This document shows positions 17,462 to 26,643 of a stretch of DNA of 64,000 nt, piece by piece; the first letter of the stretch is position 1; each line of letters begins with the position of its first letter. The position numbers and the translations under genes were made by a program. Under the pieces are notes generated by a model. It saw only the letters and a program-made list of their open reading frames with translations. It ran no database searches and had not been told where the DNA came from. The stretch covers positions 40,359-104,358 of the forward strand of contig JAHQVJ010000207.1 in NCBI GenBank assembly GCA_019634415.1. The letters are read 5' to 3'. This DNA comes from Myxococcales bacterium. GTDB taxonomy: Bacteria > Myxococcota_A > UBA796 > GCA-2862545.

Positions 17462-17943
17462 AGCGGATCCGAGAGCACCAGGACCGCCAGGATCCAACAC
17501 AGGTTCAGGAGGAACTGCTTGGTCAGCGCACGGCTCATCGCCTGCCCGAAGGTCATGCGCAGGCCGCCGTCCGTCACCACCTTGAGCCCCAGCATGAGCT
17601 TGCCAGGAGACGCAGCGTAGCGAGAGGACTCGAAGACGGCGAAGTACAGCGCCTGCAACCCGACGAACCCCACCGCGAAGCTCAACACGAAGAGAGGGTT
17701 GTCCGCCAACGCGTCGGGGTTCCCACCCAGCAGAACCATCCCGAACGCCATCACGACGCCCACCACGATCGCGCCGATGTATCCCAGTAGTCCCGCGAGG
17801 ACGCCGTCCACGAGGCTGGCGAAGAACCGGGCGCCGTGATCCGCTGGCGCAGCGAGCTCCAGGTCCACGATGGGGGTGCCGTCGTCTATGACGCCGAGGT
17901 GTTCGGGAGCTGCAAACGGAGAGTCATCGTCAACAATAGGCAT
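17398..17943 (-). CDS. RDD family membrane protein
   Basis: A 181-residue inner-membrane protein with three hydrophobic segments, at about 42-72, 86-106 and 147-160. The family marks are HGARFFASLVDGVLAG in the first helix and SPGKLMLGLKVV before the last. RDD proteins are small membrane proteins sometimes linked to ion or stress tolerance; here no substrate is known. The 50-residue acidic N-terminus is cytoplasmic. It stands alone, followed at its 3' end by a possible small gene on the other strand. Confidence 0.85.
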   Translation of the reverse strand: MPIVDDDSPFAAPEHLGVIDDGTPIVDLELAAPADHGARFFASLVDGVLAGLLGYIGAIVVGVVMAFGMVLLGGNPDALADNPLFVLSFAVGFVGLQALYFAVFESSRYAASPGKLMLGLKVVTDGGLRMTFGQAMSRALTKQFLLNLCWILAVLVLSDPLHKGPWGSVTNTRVVNRPRYP

Positions 17944-17965
17944 GCCGCAGCATACACCGCCGACG

Positions 17966-18844
17966 TCACCCTCCGGAAGGATCCGGGCGCGGCCACACCC
18001 CCAGCGGCATGCGCAGGTAGCGACGGCCGTTGTCCTCGGCCGCTGGCAGGTGCCCCCCGCGCGCGTTCACCTGCAGGCTCTGCAGGATCAGCGCTGGCGG
18101 AGACAAGGTGGCGTCGCGCGCCGTGCGAAAGGCCACGAACTCCTCGCGGGAGGTGTGCGCCTTGAGCTGCTTGTTGGTAGCCCGCTCGGCCCCGATGGTG
18201 GTCTCGTAGCGAAGCGCTCGCCCGCCCGGCTGGTAGTCGTGCCCCACGAAGACCCGCGTGGACTCGGGCAAGGCGTACAGCCGCTGCACGCTGTCGTACA
18301 ACGCCTCGGCACTGCCCCCCGGGAAGTCGCAGCGACCCGTGCCGAAGTCCGGCATGAACAGCGTGTCGCCCGTGAACAGCGCATCCCCGATGCGGTAGGT
18401 CAGGCAGGCGGGCGTGTGGCCAGGCGTGTGCATCACCTCCACCCGCAGACTGCCGAGCTGAAGCACCTCGCCGTCCTGCAGCAGCCGGTCGAACTCGGAG
18501 CCGTCGGCCTCGAAGGTGTCGGGCCAGTTGTAGATCTCCCGAAACGCCTGCTGAACGGTGCGGATGTGTGCCCCGATGGCCACCGGTGCTGCGAGATGCC
18601 GCTGGACCTCGCGCGCCCCCGACAGGTGATCGGCGTGCACGTGGGTGTCGAGGATGGCGTGCACCCGCAGGCCCTGCGCCCGCACGAAGCCCACGAGTCG
18701 GTCGGTGGAGGTCGTGGACACCTGCACCCACTTGGGATCGAAGTCCAGCACGGGGTCGATCACCACGGCATCGCGGGTGTCTGGGTCGTACACCACGTAG
18801 CTCAGGGTGGACGTCGCCGGGTCGAACTGGGCCTCGATCTTCAC
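17966..18844 (-). CDS. Persulfide dioxygenase-like MBL-fold hydrolase (Blh/ETHE1 type)
   Basis: A 292-residue metallo-beta-lactamase fold enzyme. The metal motif is THVHADHLSGA, followed by HTPGHTPAC, FTGDTLF and VFVGHDYQPGGR. The opening (FDPATSTLSYVVYDP, VIDPVLDFDP) and the C-terminal LQVNARGGHLP are those of the bacterial Blh persulfide dioxygenases, which oxidise glutathione persulfide to sulfite. The GTG start follows GGAGGAGCGC. It lies just downstream of a rhodanese gene and a SulP transporter on the same strand, which supports a sulfur role. Confidence 0.88.
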   Translation of the reverse strand: MKIEAQFDPATSTLSYVVYDPDTRDAVVIDPVLDFDPKWVQVSTTSTDRLVGFVRAQGLRVHAILDTHVHADHLSGAREVQRHLAAPVAIGAHIRTVQQAFREIYNWPDTFEADGSEFDRLLQDGEVLQLGSLRVEVMHTPGHTPACLTYRIGDALFTGDTLFMPDFGTGRCDFPGGSAEALYDSVQRLYALPESTRVFVGHDYQPGGRALRYETTIGAERATNKQLKAHTSREEFVAFRTARDATLSPPALILQSLQVNARGGHLPAAEDNGRRYLRMPLGVWPRPDPSGG

Positions 18845-18856
18845 GCGCTCCTCCGG

Positions 18857-19177
18857 TCAGGTGGGCCAGGTGGACATGGGACCGAGGTCGTGCACGTCCT
18901 CCCACCCAGCCTTCTGCAAAGCCTGGACCGCCCTGGCGCTGCGCGCCCCCGAGCGGCAGTACACGATGATGGGACGGTCCTTCGGGATCTCACCGAGCCG
19001 AGCCACCAGCTCGGCGATGGGGATGTTCACCGAGCCCTCGATGGCACCGCGCTGCACCTCGAGCTCGGTGCGCACGTCGAGCAGCATGGCGCCCTGCGCC
19101 ACCAGCTCCTTGGCCTTGCTTCCATCCACCTGGTCCTTGCCCTGCAACCCCAGCAACCTCATCAAGAACGACACCAT
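18857..19177 (-). CDS. Rhodanese-like sulfurtransferase
   Basis: A 106-residue single-domain rhodanese. LLDVRTELEVQRGAIEGSVN is the family N-terminal motif, and VYCRSGARSARAVQ gives the persulfide-carrying Cys in the CxxGxR loop. It may pass sulfane sulfur to or from the persulfide dioxygenase encoded 12 bases downstream. The start is uncertain: ATG at 19177 or the next GTG follows AGGAGGG closely. The longer frame from 19258 would overlap the SulP gene. Confidence 0.87.
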   Translation of the reverse strand: MVSFLMRLLGLQGKDQVDGSKAKELVAQGAMLLDVRTELEVQRGAIEGSVNIPIAELVARLGEIPKDRPIIVYCRSGARSARAVQALQKAGWEDVHDLGPMSTWPT

Positions 19178-19220
19178 CCCTCCTGGGTCGACGTGGCGTA
19201 GCCTAGCGTAGCGGTCCGTT

Positions 19221-20984
19221 TCATCTCGTTGCGACAACGTCGAGACGATCTGATTCATGATGCGCCACGTAGGCGCTCACCGCGCAGTCGTGCTCCCCGG
19301 CGCGCCGCAGCGCGACGGCCAGCGCCTCGTTCATGGCCACGAACCAGCCTGGCTGGGTGGGGAACAGCGCATCCGAGCCCATGACGTCGCCCAGGCCGCT
19401 GTTGCGCAGATCGTCCATGGTGTCGGCGCGCATGCCCACCAGCAGCAGGGAGCGGCCCTGAGCCGCCAAGCGCCGATGGGCCGAGGCGAACACGGCTGCC
19501 ACGGTGAAGTCGAGGCCCTGGGTGCGCTTGAGGCGCACCACCAGCACCGTCACCTCCCGATCGCGGATCACCCGATCGAGGGCGGTGGCCAGCTCGCCCG
19601 CAGCGCCGAAGAACAGGGGGCCCTCGAGGTGCAGGATCCGGATGTGGCGACACTGTTGCAACGTCGGGTCGACGTCGTCGTCGTCGGGATCGACCTCCTG
19701 CAGCCGCATCTGGGGACTCACCCGCAGCTCGCGCACCACCAGCAGCTGCGACTGGCGCAGGAACAGCACGATGTTGATGCCCACCCCCAGGGCGATGGCC
19801 TGGTCCAGGGGCAACAACCAGGTGCCCACCAGCGTGCCCACGAAGGCGAGGCGATCGGCCACGGTGGCGCGCAGCAGCAAGCGGATCCGCGGCACGTCCA
19901 CCAGGTCGCGGGCCACCACCAGGAGCAGGCCCGCCAGACTCGCCACGGGCAGCATGGCCACGAGCGGCGACAGGCCGACGAGCACCACTCCCATGAGCAC
20001 ACCCGACAACGCCGACGCAAACCGAGTCTTCGCCCCCGTCTGCTCGTTGAGTGCGGACCGCGAGAGGCTGCCGCTCACGGGCAGCGCGCCGGACAGCCCC
20101 GCCACGAGGTTGGCGGCCCCCGTGCCCAGCAGCTCCTGGGTCAGCGACAGGCGCTGCCCCGAGCGACCCGCGATGCTGCGCGCCACCGAGGTGGACTCCA
20201 CCAGCGACAGCAACACCCCGGCGAAGGCCACGGGCAGCAGCCGCCAGAACAGCCCGGCGTCGGGGAGCACGAGCGGGGGCAGCCCCTCGGGGATGGCGGA
20301 CAACCCACCCACCAGCATCACGCCCTGGCTGTCGAGGTCCAGGGCCCAGGCCAGCAGCAGGCCCGCACCCACCACCCCCATCATGGAGGGCCCCCGCGGC
20401 AGCCAGCGCCGGAGCAGCAGGATGGCGGCGGCCGTGCCCAGGCCCAGCCCCAGGGTGGGCAAGTGCAGCGCGGGCAGGCCCTGCCACCAGGCCGCGAGCT
20501 GGACCGGCAGCGTGCCGCGAGCACCGGTGGTGCCCGTGAGGTTGGGCAGCTGTCCCGCCGCGATCAGCAGCCCAGCGCCGCTGATGTAGCCGGTGACCAC
20601 CGCGGCCGACACGTAGTCCACGGCGGATCCGAGGCGCAGCACCCCGGCCAGGAGCTGCAAGCCGCCCACCATGAACGCCAGGGTGGCCGCCGCCATCGCC
20701 GGGTCGTCGAACTGGGCCGCCACCGACGTGCCCACCAGCAGCGACACCGCGTTGGTGGGGCCCGTCACCACGTGTCGCGAGCTACGCAGCAGCGCTCCCA
20801 CGATCGCGGGCAGCATGCCCGCGTACAGACCCATGGCCGGCGGAAGCCCCGCGATCAGGGCGTAGGCGACCCCCTGCGGCACACTGACGGAGGTGACCGT
20901 GAGTGCCGCCACGACCTCGTCTCGCAGCGAGGCGCCGCGCACCTCTGCGGACACACGCTGGATCCAGGACCTGAGAGTCGACAT
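19221..20984 (-). CDS. SulP family anion transporter with STAS domain
   Basis: A 587-residue inner-membrane transporter. Residues 10-400 hold about 10-12 hydrophobic helices with the SulP signature VPQGVAYALIAGLPPAMGLY and GPTNAVSLLVG, and GLSGALPVSGSLSRSALNEQTG. The C-terminal STAS domain (IRILHLEGPLFFGAA, then LDFTVAAVF) is the usual regulatory tail. Sulfate or a related anion is the likely substrate, and the neighbours favour sulfate or sulfite. The ATG start gives the best N-terminus; upstream Met codons in frame are possible. It is first of a three-gene set with rhodanese and persulfide dioxygenase. Confidence 0.9.
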   Translation of the reverse strand: MSTLRSWIQRVSAEVRGASLRDEVVAALTVTSVSVPQGVAYALIAGLPPAMGLYAGMLPAIVGALLRSSRHVVTGPTNAVSLLVGTSVAAQFDDPAMAAATLAFMVGGLQLLAGVLRLGSAVDYVSAAVVTGYISGAGLLIAAGQLPNLTGTTGARGTLPVQLAAWWQGLPALHLPTLGLGLGTAAAILLLRRWLPRGPSMMGVVGAGLLLAWALDLDSQGVMLVGGLSAIPEGLPPLVLPDAGLFWRLLPVAFAGVLLSLVESTSVARSIAGRSGQRLSLTQELLGTGAANLVAGLSGALPVSGSLSRSALNEQTGAKTRFASALSGVLMGVVLVGLSPLVAMLPVASLAGLLLVVARDLVDVPRIRLLLRATVADRLAFVGTLVGTWLLPLDQAIALGVGINIVLFLRQSQLLVVRELRVSPQMRLQEVDPDDDDVDPTLQQCRHIRILHLEGPLFFGAAGELATALDRVIRDREVTVLVVRLKRTQGLDFTVAAVFASAHRRLAAQGRSLLLVGMRADTMDDLRNSGLGDVMGSDALFPTQPGWFVAMNEALAVALRRAGEHDCAVSAYVAHHESDRLDVVATR

Positions 20985-21035
20985 GCTTCGCATCATTCCA
21001 ACTGCTGCAACTGCCGTGCCCGCGCTCGGCTGGTG

Positions 21036-21050
21036 TGGCACGACCCTTGC
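21036..21050 (+). promoter_or_regulatory. Sigma-54 (-24/-12) promoter
   Basis: TGGCACGACCCTTGC is a near-perfect RpoN promoter, with GG and GC separated by exactly ten bases. It sits about 60 bases before the ATG of the FeS-NrfD fusion gene, which puts transcription start near 21062. This predicts that the molybdoenzyme operon needs an enhancer-binding activator; one is encoded at 29764. The repeated CAACTGC (20999 and 21008) upstream is a possible activator site. Confidence 0.75.
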
Positions 21051-21109
21051 TTCGGCTTCGGCGACTGCGCCCTGAGGGCCGACAGCCGGCTCGCACGCGG
21101 GGAGTGTGC

Positions 21110-22708
21110 ATGAACTACGGATTCGTCATCGACAACAGCGCCTGTATCGGGTGCCACGCCTGCAGCACGGCCTGCAAGAGTGAGAACCAGGTCCCGCTGG
21201 GTGTACATCGCACCTGGGTGAAGGTGACCGAGGTAGGGAGGTACCCCGACGCACGGCGCTCGTTCCAGGTCACGCGGTGCAACCACTGCAGCAACCCCCC
21301 GTGCGTTCGGATCTGCCCCGTCACGGCCATGTTCCAGCGCGACGACGGCATCGTGGACTTCGACTCGGACGCCTGCATCGGCTGCAAGGCGTGCATGCAG
21401 GCGTGCCCCTACGACGCCATCCACCTCGACCCCGAGACGCACACCGCGGCCAAGTGCCACTACTGCGCCCACCGGGTGGACGTGGGAATGGAGCCGGCGT
21501 GCGTGGTGGTGTGCCCCGAGCACGCGATCCTCGCCGGCGACCTCGACGATCCGACCTCGGAGGCGAGCCAGGCCCTGGCCAAGCACAACGTCACCGTGCG
21601 CAAGCCCGAGCAAGGCACCTCGCCCAAGGTCTTCTACATCGAGGGCCACGAGCCAGCGCTGACCCCCACCGCTGCACCCGTGCCCGCGAACTTCATGTTC
21701 GCCGACGTGCTGGACGACGAGCACTGGATCGGCGACGTGGGCACCCACCCGGCTCCGGTGCGCGAGACGGTGGCCGCCGAGCACGGCGCCATCCGCGTTC
21801 CCGATCCCCAGGGGCGTCCGTCGGCGGGCCCGCTGCACGTCGGCGGGAGCATGGCCGCTCACATGGTGCAGGTGGCCTACACCTCTCGCCACAAGGTGCA
21901 GTGGCACTGGCCCATCCCCGCCTACATGGTCACCAAGGGCATCTCCGCGGGTGTCTTCGGGCTGCTGTCCGTCATGGCGCTGTGGCCGGGCGTGGGCGTG
22001 ACCGGGGCCATCGCCCTTCCGAGCGCGGCGTTGGCCGTGGCCATGCTCGCCATCACCCTGGCGCTGCTCGTCTACGACCTGGACCGGCCCGATCGATTCT
22101 TCTACCTGCTGGTCCGCCCACAGTGGCGCAGCTGGGTGGCGCGCGCAGCCTGGATCCTCACCGGCTTCAGCGTGGCGACGGGGCTGTGGCTGGGCCTCGA
22201 GATCGCCCACAGCTACGAGCTGCTGGAGCTGCCCATGCGCCAGATCCGGCCGTGGCTCGCGGGCGTCACGCTGCCGCTGGCCGTGATGTCGGCGGTCTAC
22301 ACCGCGTTCCTCTTCGCCCAGGCCGAGGGGCGGGATCTGTGGCAGAGCCCTGCCCTGCCCCTTCAGCTCGGCTTGCACGCCGTGCTCCTGGGGGCGGGTG
22401 CGCTCGCCCTGTTCGGTGCGCCATCTCGCCCCTTCGCGCTGGCCGTGGCCCTGTCGCTCGTCACCACGCTGGTGGCCGACCTGTCGATCCCCCACGCCTC
22501 GGACACCGCCCGGCGCGCCGCCCACGACCTCACCTGGGGCGCGTTCTCCTCCATCTACTGGATGGGGGGCATCGTGCTCGGCCACGTGGTGCCACTGATC
22601 CTGCTCGCCCTCGACGCGCCCGAGGCCGCCTTCGGCGCTGCCTGCGTCGGTCTGTTCGCCTGGTCCTGGGCCTTCGTGATGGCCCCCCAACGCATCCCCA
22701 ACTCCTGA
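21110..22708 (+). CDS. FeS subunit-membrane anchor fusion of a DMSO-reductase-family complex (SoeB-SoeC-like)
   Basis: A 532-residue fusion. Residues 1-190 are a DmsB/PsrB-type ferredoxin with four Cys clusters (ACIGCHACSTACK, CNHCSNPPCVRICP, ACIGCKACMQACP, KCHYCAHRV...C) for four 4Fe-4S centres. Residues about 270-530 carry eight hydrophobic helices of the DmsC/NrfD-like anchor (HWPIPAYMVTKGISAG, YDLDRPDRFFYLLVRPQW). These are separate genes in most organisms. It would pass electrons between the molybdoenzyme and quinone at the inner membrane. The ATG follows GGGGAG. The catalytic subunit gene follows after 7 bases. Confidence 0.9.
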   Translation: MNYGFVIDNSACIGCHACSTACKSENQVPLGVHRTWVKVTEVGRYPDARRSFQVTRCNHCSNPPCVRICPVTAMFQRDDGIVDFDSDACIGCKACMQACPYDAIHLDPETHTAAKCHYCAHRVDVGMEPACVVVCPEHAILAGDLDDPTSEASQALAKHNVTVRKPEQGTSPKVFYIEGHEPALTPTAAPVPANFMFADVLDDEHWIGDVGTHPAPVRETVAAEHGAIRVPDPQGRPSAGPLHVGGSMAAHMVQVAYTSRHKVQWHWPIPAYMVTKGISAGVFGLLSVMALWPGVGVTGAIALPSAALAVAMLAITLALLVYDLDRPDRFFYLLVRPQWRSWVARAAWILTGFSVATGLWLGLEIAHSYELLELPMRQIRPWLAGVTLPLAVMSAVYTAFLFAQAEGRDLWQSPALPLQLGLHAVLLGAGALALFGAPSRPFALAVALSLVTTLVADLSIPHASDTARRAAHDLTWGAFSSIYWMGGIVLGHVVPLILLALDAPEAAFGAACVGLFAWSWAFVMAPQRIPNS

Positions 22709-22715
22709 GGCCCCG

Positions 22716-25691
22716 ATGTCGACCACGCAACGCATCGCCGACACCCTCGCTCGCCTGCTCGGCTTGCCCGAGTCCTCCACCGCGCGGATGCCCCGTCCCA
22801 CCGAGCCCACCAACGTGGGCGGCGAGTCCATGCCCACCTACGGCGTGGACGACGCACGCCAGGTGCAGATGCTGCAGGTGGATCACCCCGACGGCCGCAT
22901 GTCGCGCTACCCCCCACCCGATCGCTGGGACGACTGGGTGGAGTGGGAGAGCACGGCGTGGCCCCGCAAGGTGGCTCGTCGCTACACGCTGGTGCCCACC
23001 ATCTGCTTCAACTGCGAGTCGGGCTGCGGGCTCTTGGCCTACGTCGACAAGACCACCTTCGAGATCCGCAAGCTCGAGGGCAACCCCGTGCATCCGGGCA
23101 GTCGCGGGCGCAACTGTGCCAAGGGGCCCGCCACCCACAACCAGATCTACGACCCCGAGCGGATCTTGTACCCGCTGAAGCGCGTGGGGAAGCGCGGCGA
23201 GGGAAAGTGGAAGCAGGTGACGTGGGAGGAGGCCCTCGACGACATCTCGGCAAAGATGAGGGAGAGCCGGAAGAAGCGCCGCGACGGCATCATGTACCAC
23301 GTGGGGCGCCCCGGAGAGGATCACTACGCCAACCGCTGCATCCAGGCCTGGGGCGTGGACGGTCACAACAGCCACACCAACGTCTGCTCGGCCTCGTCGC
23401 GCACCGGGTACTACCTGTGGGCCGGCTTCGACCGACCGAGCCCCGACTACGCCCACGCGCAGACGATCCTGCTCATCTCCAGCCACCTCGAGACGGGGCA
23501 CTACTTCAACCCCCACGCCCAGCGGATCATGGAGGCGAAGAAGAAGGGGGCGACCCTCATCACGATGGATCCGCGCCTGTCGAACACCGCGTCGAAGTCC
23601 GACGTGTGGCTGCCGACCTGGCCGGGCTCCGAGGCGTGGGTCCTGCTGGCCATCGCCAATCATCTGCTGCAGACGGATGCTTGGAACCGTACGTTCGTTC
23701 GTGACTGGGTGGACTGGCGGGGATTCTGCCGACTCGCACCCGAGGCGCTGTCGGACGAGGCGGTGCTGAGCTGTCTGTCCGAGGGGGAGGCGACCTTCGA
23801 GCAGTTCGAGGCAGCCCTGAAGACGCTGTACGCGCCCTTCACCTTCGAGCGCGCGGCGGCCGAGGCCCAGGTGCCCGTGGAGCGGATCCGGGCTGCGGCG
23901 GAGGCCGTGGCGCGGTCGGGCACGCGGCTGTCGACCCACAACTGGCGCTCGGCCTCCATCGGCAACCGGGGCGGCTGGCAGATCGTGCGCGCGCTGTTCC
24001 TGCTCAACGTGCTCACGGGGAGCATCGGCACCAAGGGCGGCACGTCGGGCAACAGCTGGAACAAGTTCGTGCCCAAGCCCTTCGCCCAGCCGCCGGCGGT
24101 GGACACCTGGAACGAGCTGCAGCTGCCGCTGGAGTGGCCCTTCGCCCACTTCGAGATGTCGTTCCTGCTGCCCCACCTGATGGAGGAGGGCCGCGGCACC
24201 GTGGACGTGTACTTCACCCGAGTCTACAACCCGCTGTGGACCAACCCCGACGGCTTCATGTGGCTCGACAAGCTGCAGGACGAATCGCTGTTCGGGCTGC
24301 ACGTGGCCCTGACCCCCACCTGGAACGAGACGGCCTGGTTCGCCGACTACGTGCTGCCCATGGGGCACTCCGCCGAGCGCCACGATCTGATGAGCCAAGA
24401 GACCCACGCCGGGCAGTGGATCGGCTTCCGTCAGCCCGTGCGCCGCGTGGCGATGGAGCGAGCGGGCAAGACCGTCACCCACACCTGGGAGGCCAACCCC
24501 GGCGAGGTCTGGGAGGAGGCGGAGTTCTGGGTGGAGCTGTCGTGGCGCATGGATCCGGACGGCTCCATGGGGATCCGGAAGTGGTTCGAGAGCCCGGTGC
24601 GACCGGGAGAGCCCATCAGCCAGGACGAGTACTGGTCCTGGATCTTCGACAACAGCGTGCCGGGCTTGCCGGAGGCCGCCGCCGCCGAGGAGCTGTCGCC
24701 GCTGGCCTACATGCGCAAGTACGGGGCCTTCGAGGTGAGCCGCGACCGGTACACGCCCTACCTGGCCGAGGTGCAGGGGCAGGCCGACGAGCAGGGTCGC
24801 GTGCACGCCGACGGCAAGGTGGTGGGCGTGGTGGTGGACGGCACGGCGCGGGTCGGCTTCAACACCCCCACGCGTAAGCTCGAGCTGCTGTCGGAGACGC
24901 TGCTGTCCTGGGGCTGGGACAGCCAGGAGCACGTGGTGCCCTGGCCCCTGAAGAGCCACGTGCACCCCGATCACATCGACCGGGACGCCGGCGCGATGCT
25001 GCTGCTACCGAACTTCCGGCTACCGACCTTGATCCACACCCGCTCCGCCAACGCCAAGTGGCTCTACGAGATCAGCCACGACAACCCTGCCTGGCTGAAC
25101 CCGGTGGACGCGAAGCGGCTGGGGGTGAGCACGGGCGACCTGGTGCGCATCGAGACGGAGACGGGCTGGTTCGTGGACCGGGTGTGGGTCACCGAGGGCA
25201 TCACGCCCGGCGTGGTGGCCATCAGCCACCACCTGGGTCGCTGGCGGCTGTCGGAGACGGCGGGAGTGAACCGCTTCGGCAGCTCGCTCGCGAGCCTGGA
25301 CGGCGCGGGCTCGGAGCGCAGCCTCCAGGTGGAGCACGGGGCCGCCGCCTACGACAGCGCCGATCCCGACACGGCGCGCGTGTGGTGGAACCACGTGGGC
25401 GTGCACCAGAACCTGGCGCACGGCGTGCATCCCGATCCGGTGTCGGGTGCGCACTGCTGGCTGCAGCGCGCCATCGACGTGCGCCGAGCCACCCCCGAGG
25501 AGCGCTACGGCGAGGTGCACGTGGACCTCGACAAGTCGATGGCGGTGTATCGGGAGTGGAAGGCGCTCACGCGCTCGGCGGCCGAGCACAGCCCGGACGG
25601 CACGCGCCGACCCCGGTGGCTGAAGCGTCCGCTGAAGCCCACGGTGGCCGCCTACCAACTCCCCCCCGCAGACGCGAAGACAGACGCATGA
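22716..25691 (+). CDS. Molybdopterin oxidoreductase, SoeA-like (probable sulfite dehydrogenase)
   Basis: A 991-residue catalytic subunit of the Mo-bisPGD (DMSO reductase) family. CFNCESGC with a later NCAKG binds the N-terminal 4Fe-4S cluster. NSHTNVCSASSRTGYYLW places a Cys as probable Mo ligand, followed by FDRPSPDYAHA and HLETGHYFNPHAQR as in SoeA-type enzymes. No twin-arginine signal is seen, which fits the cytoplasm-facing SoeABC complex rather than periplasmic relatives. Context (persulfide dioxygenase, rhodanese, SulP) supports oxidation of sulfite to sulfate, though polysulfide or another substrate is possible. Its stop overlaps the start of the chaperone gene. Confidence 0.85.
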   Translation: MSTTQRIADTLARLLGLPESSTARMPRPTEPTNVGGESMPTYGVDDARQVQMLQVDHPDGRMSRYPPPDRWDDWVEWESTAWPRKVARRYTLVPTICFNCESGCGLLAYVDKTTFEIRKLEGNPVHPGSRGRNCAKGPATHNQIYDPERILYPLKRVGKRGEGKWKQVTWEEALDDISAKMRESRKKRRDGIMYHVGRPGEDHYANRCIQAWGVDGHNSHTNVCSASSRTGYYLWAGFDRPSPDYAHAQTILLISSHLETGHYFNPHAQRIMEAKKKGATLITMDPRLSNTASKSDVWLPTWPGSEAWVLLAIANHLLQTDAWNRTFVRDWVDWRGFCRLAPEALSDEAVLSCLSEGEATFEQFEAALKTLYAPFTFERAAAEAQVPVERIRAAAEAVARSGTRLSTHNWRSASIGNRGGWQIVRALFLLNVLTGSIGTKGGTSGNSWNKFVPKPFAQPPAVDTWNELQLPLEWPFAHFEMSFLLPHLMEEGRGTVDVYFTRVYNPLWTNPDGFMWLDKLQDESLFGLHVALTPTWNETAWFADYVLPMGHSAERHDLMSQETHAGQWIGFRQPVRRVAMERAGKTVTHTWEANPGEVWEEAEFWVELSWRMDPDGSMGIRKWFESPVRPGEPISQDEYWSWIFDNSVPGLPEAAAAEELSPLAYMRKYGAFEVSRDRYTPYLAEVQGQADEQGRVHADGKVVGVVVDGTARVGFNTPTRKLELLSETLLSWGWDSQEHVVPWPLKSHVHPDHIDRDAGAMLLLPNFRLPTLIHTRSANAKWLYEISHDNPAWLNPVDAKRLGVSTGDLVRIETETGWFVDRVWVTEGITPGVVAISHHLGRWRLSETAGVNRFGSSLASLDGAGSERSLQVEHGAAAYDSADPDTARVWWNHVGVHQNLAHGVHPDPVSGAHCWLQRAIDVRRATPEERYGEVHVDLDKSMAVYREWKALTRSAAEHSPDGTRRPRWLKRPLKPTVAAYQLPPADAKTDA

Positions 25692-26611
25692 TCGCGGTGG
25701 CTCGGCACCGGGGATACGCACTGTTCGGGCGCCTGTTCGCGCAGGGGCTCACCCCGGACGTGCACGCCGCGCTGGCGCAGCTGCCCGCGGTGGGCGACGT
25801 GCTCCCCACGCCGAGCGACACCGTGGCGGCAGCGCACCACGAGGCGCTGTCGCTGGACGTATTCCCGTATGCGTCGGTGTTCCTGGAGCCGGCGGGAACC
25901 CTGGGCGGCGCCACCTCGGCGGAGGTGTCGCAGCGCTATGCGCAGGGCGGCTTCCATCCGAGCACGGCCTCGATGGAGGCCGACCACCTCGCCTTGCAGC
26001 TGGCGTACCTGGCGCACCTGTGCGCCGCCGAGGCCCAGGCCGTCGAGGACGGGGTGGAAGCGGAGCCCCTGGTGGTGCTGCAGCGCGGCTTCTTGGGCGA
26101 GCACCTGCTGCGGTGGCTGCCTCCGCTGTCGGTGGCGCTCACCCAGCAGGCACGGCACCCGCTGCTGGCGCGCGTGGGGCAGCTCACGCTGGAGCTGGCG
26201 GCGTCTCACCTGTCCGAGCTCGGAGGTGACGTGCCGCCGACGTCGCTGCCCGAGCCGGCGCTGTCGCTGTCCGATCCCGACACGCGGCTCAAGGACGTGG
26301 TGGGCTACCTCGTGAGCCCTGCTCGCAGCGGAGTGTACCTGTCGCGCAGCGGCATCGCGGAGGTGGCGCAGCAGGTGCAGCTCCCCACGGGCTTCGGCAC
26401 GCGGCCGCGCATGCTGGAGCAGCTGCTGCACACGGCCTCCGATCACCATCGGCAGCCGGAGCTGCTGGGCGCCCTGGCGAGCTCGGTGAGCCGGTTCCGC
26501 GAGGGGCTGGGTGCGGCCCGTGAGCTGGGCGTGGACGTGGATGCGTGGGTGCAGAGGGGCTCGCAGACGCTTCGGGTGCTCGACGAGATGAAGGCCGCCC
26601 TCCCCGGCTGA
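25688..26611 (+). CDS. TorD/DmsD-type molybdoenzyme chaperone
   Basis: A 307-residue, mainly helical protein translationally coupled to the molybdoenzyme gene by an ATGA overlap. The first 200 residues carry the TorD-family marks PYASVFLEPAGTLGG and MEADHLALQLAYLAHLC. Such proteins bind the apo-catalytic subunit and aid cofactor insertion. The extra C-terminal 100 residues (KDVVGYLVSPARSGVYLSR) are also helical and are longer than usual for the family. This placement supports a dedicated role for the SoeA-like enzyme. Confidence 0.85.
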   Translation: MIAVARHRGYALFGRLFAQGLTPDVHAALAQLPAVGDVLPTPSDTVAAAHHEALSLDVFPYASVFLEPAGTLGGATSAEVSQRYAQGGFHPSTASMEADHLALQLAYLAHLCAAEAQAVEDGVEAEPLVVLQRGFLGEHLLRWLPPLSVALTQQARHPLLARVGQLTLELAASHLSELGGDVPPTSLPEPALSLSDPDTRLKDVVGYLVSPARSGVYLSRSGIAEVAQQVQLPTGFGTRPRMLEQLLHTASDHHRQPELLGALASSVSRFREGLGAARELGVDVDAWVQRGSQTLRVLDEMKAALPG

Positions 26612-26643
26612 CGATCCTCGGCACCCAGACCAGAGCCCTGACG

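Noticed and set aside
22530..24974. 814-residue frame antisense to the molybdoenzyme
   Set aside because: Composition is biased to His, Val and Gly with no recognisable domain; it comes from codon-position GC bias.
22716..25691. Selenocysteine in the molybdoenzyme
   Set aside because: The expected ligand position is an ordinary TGC Cys and no in-frame TGA occurs before the stop.
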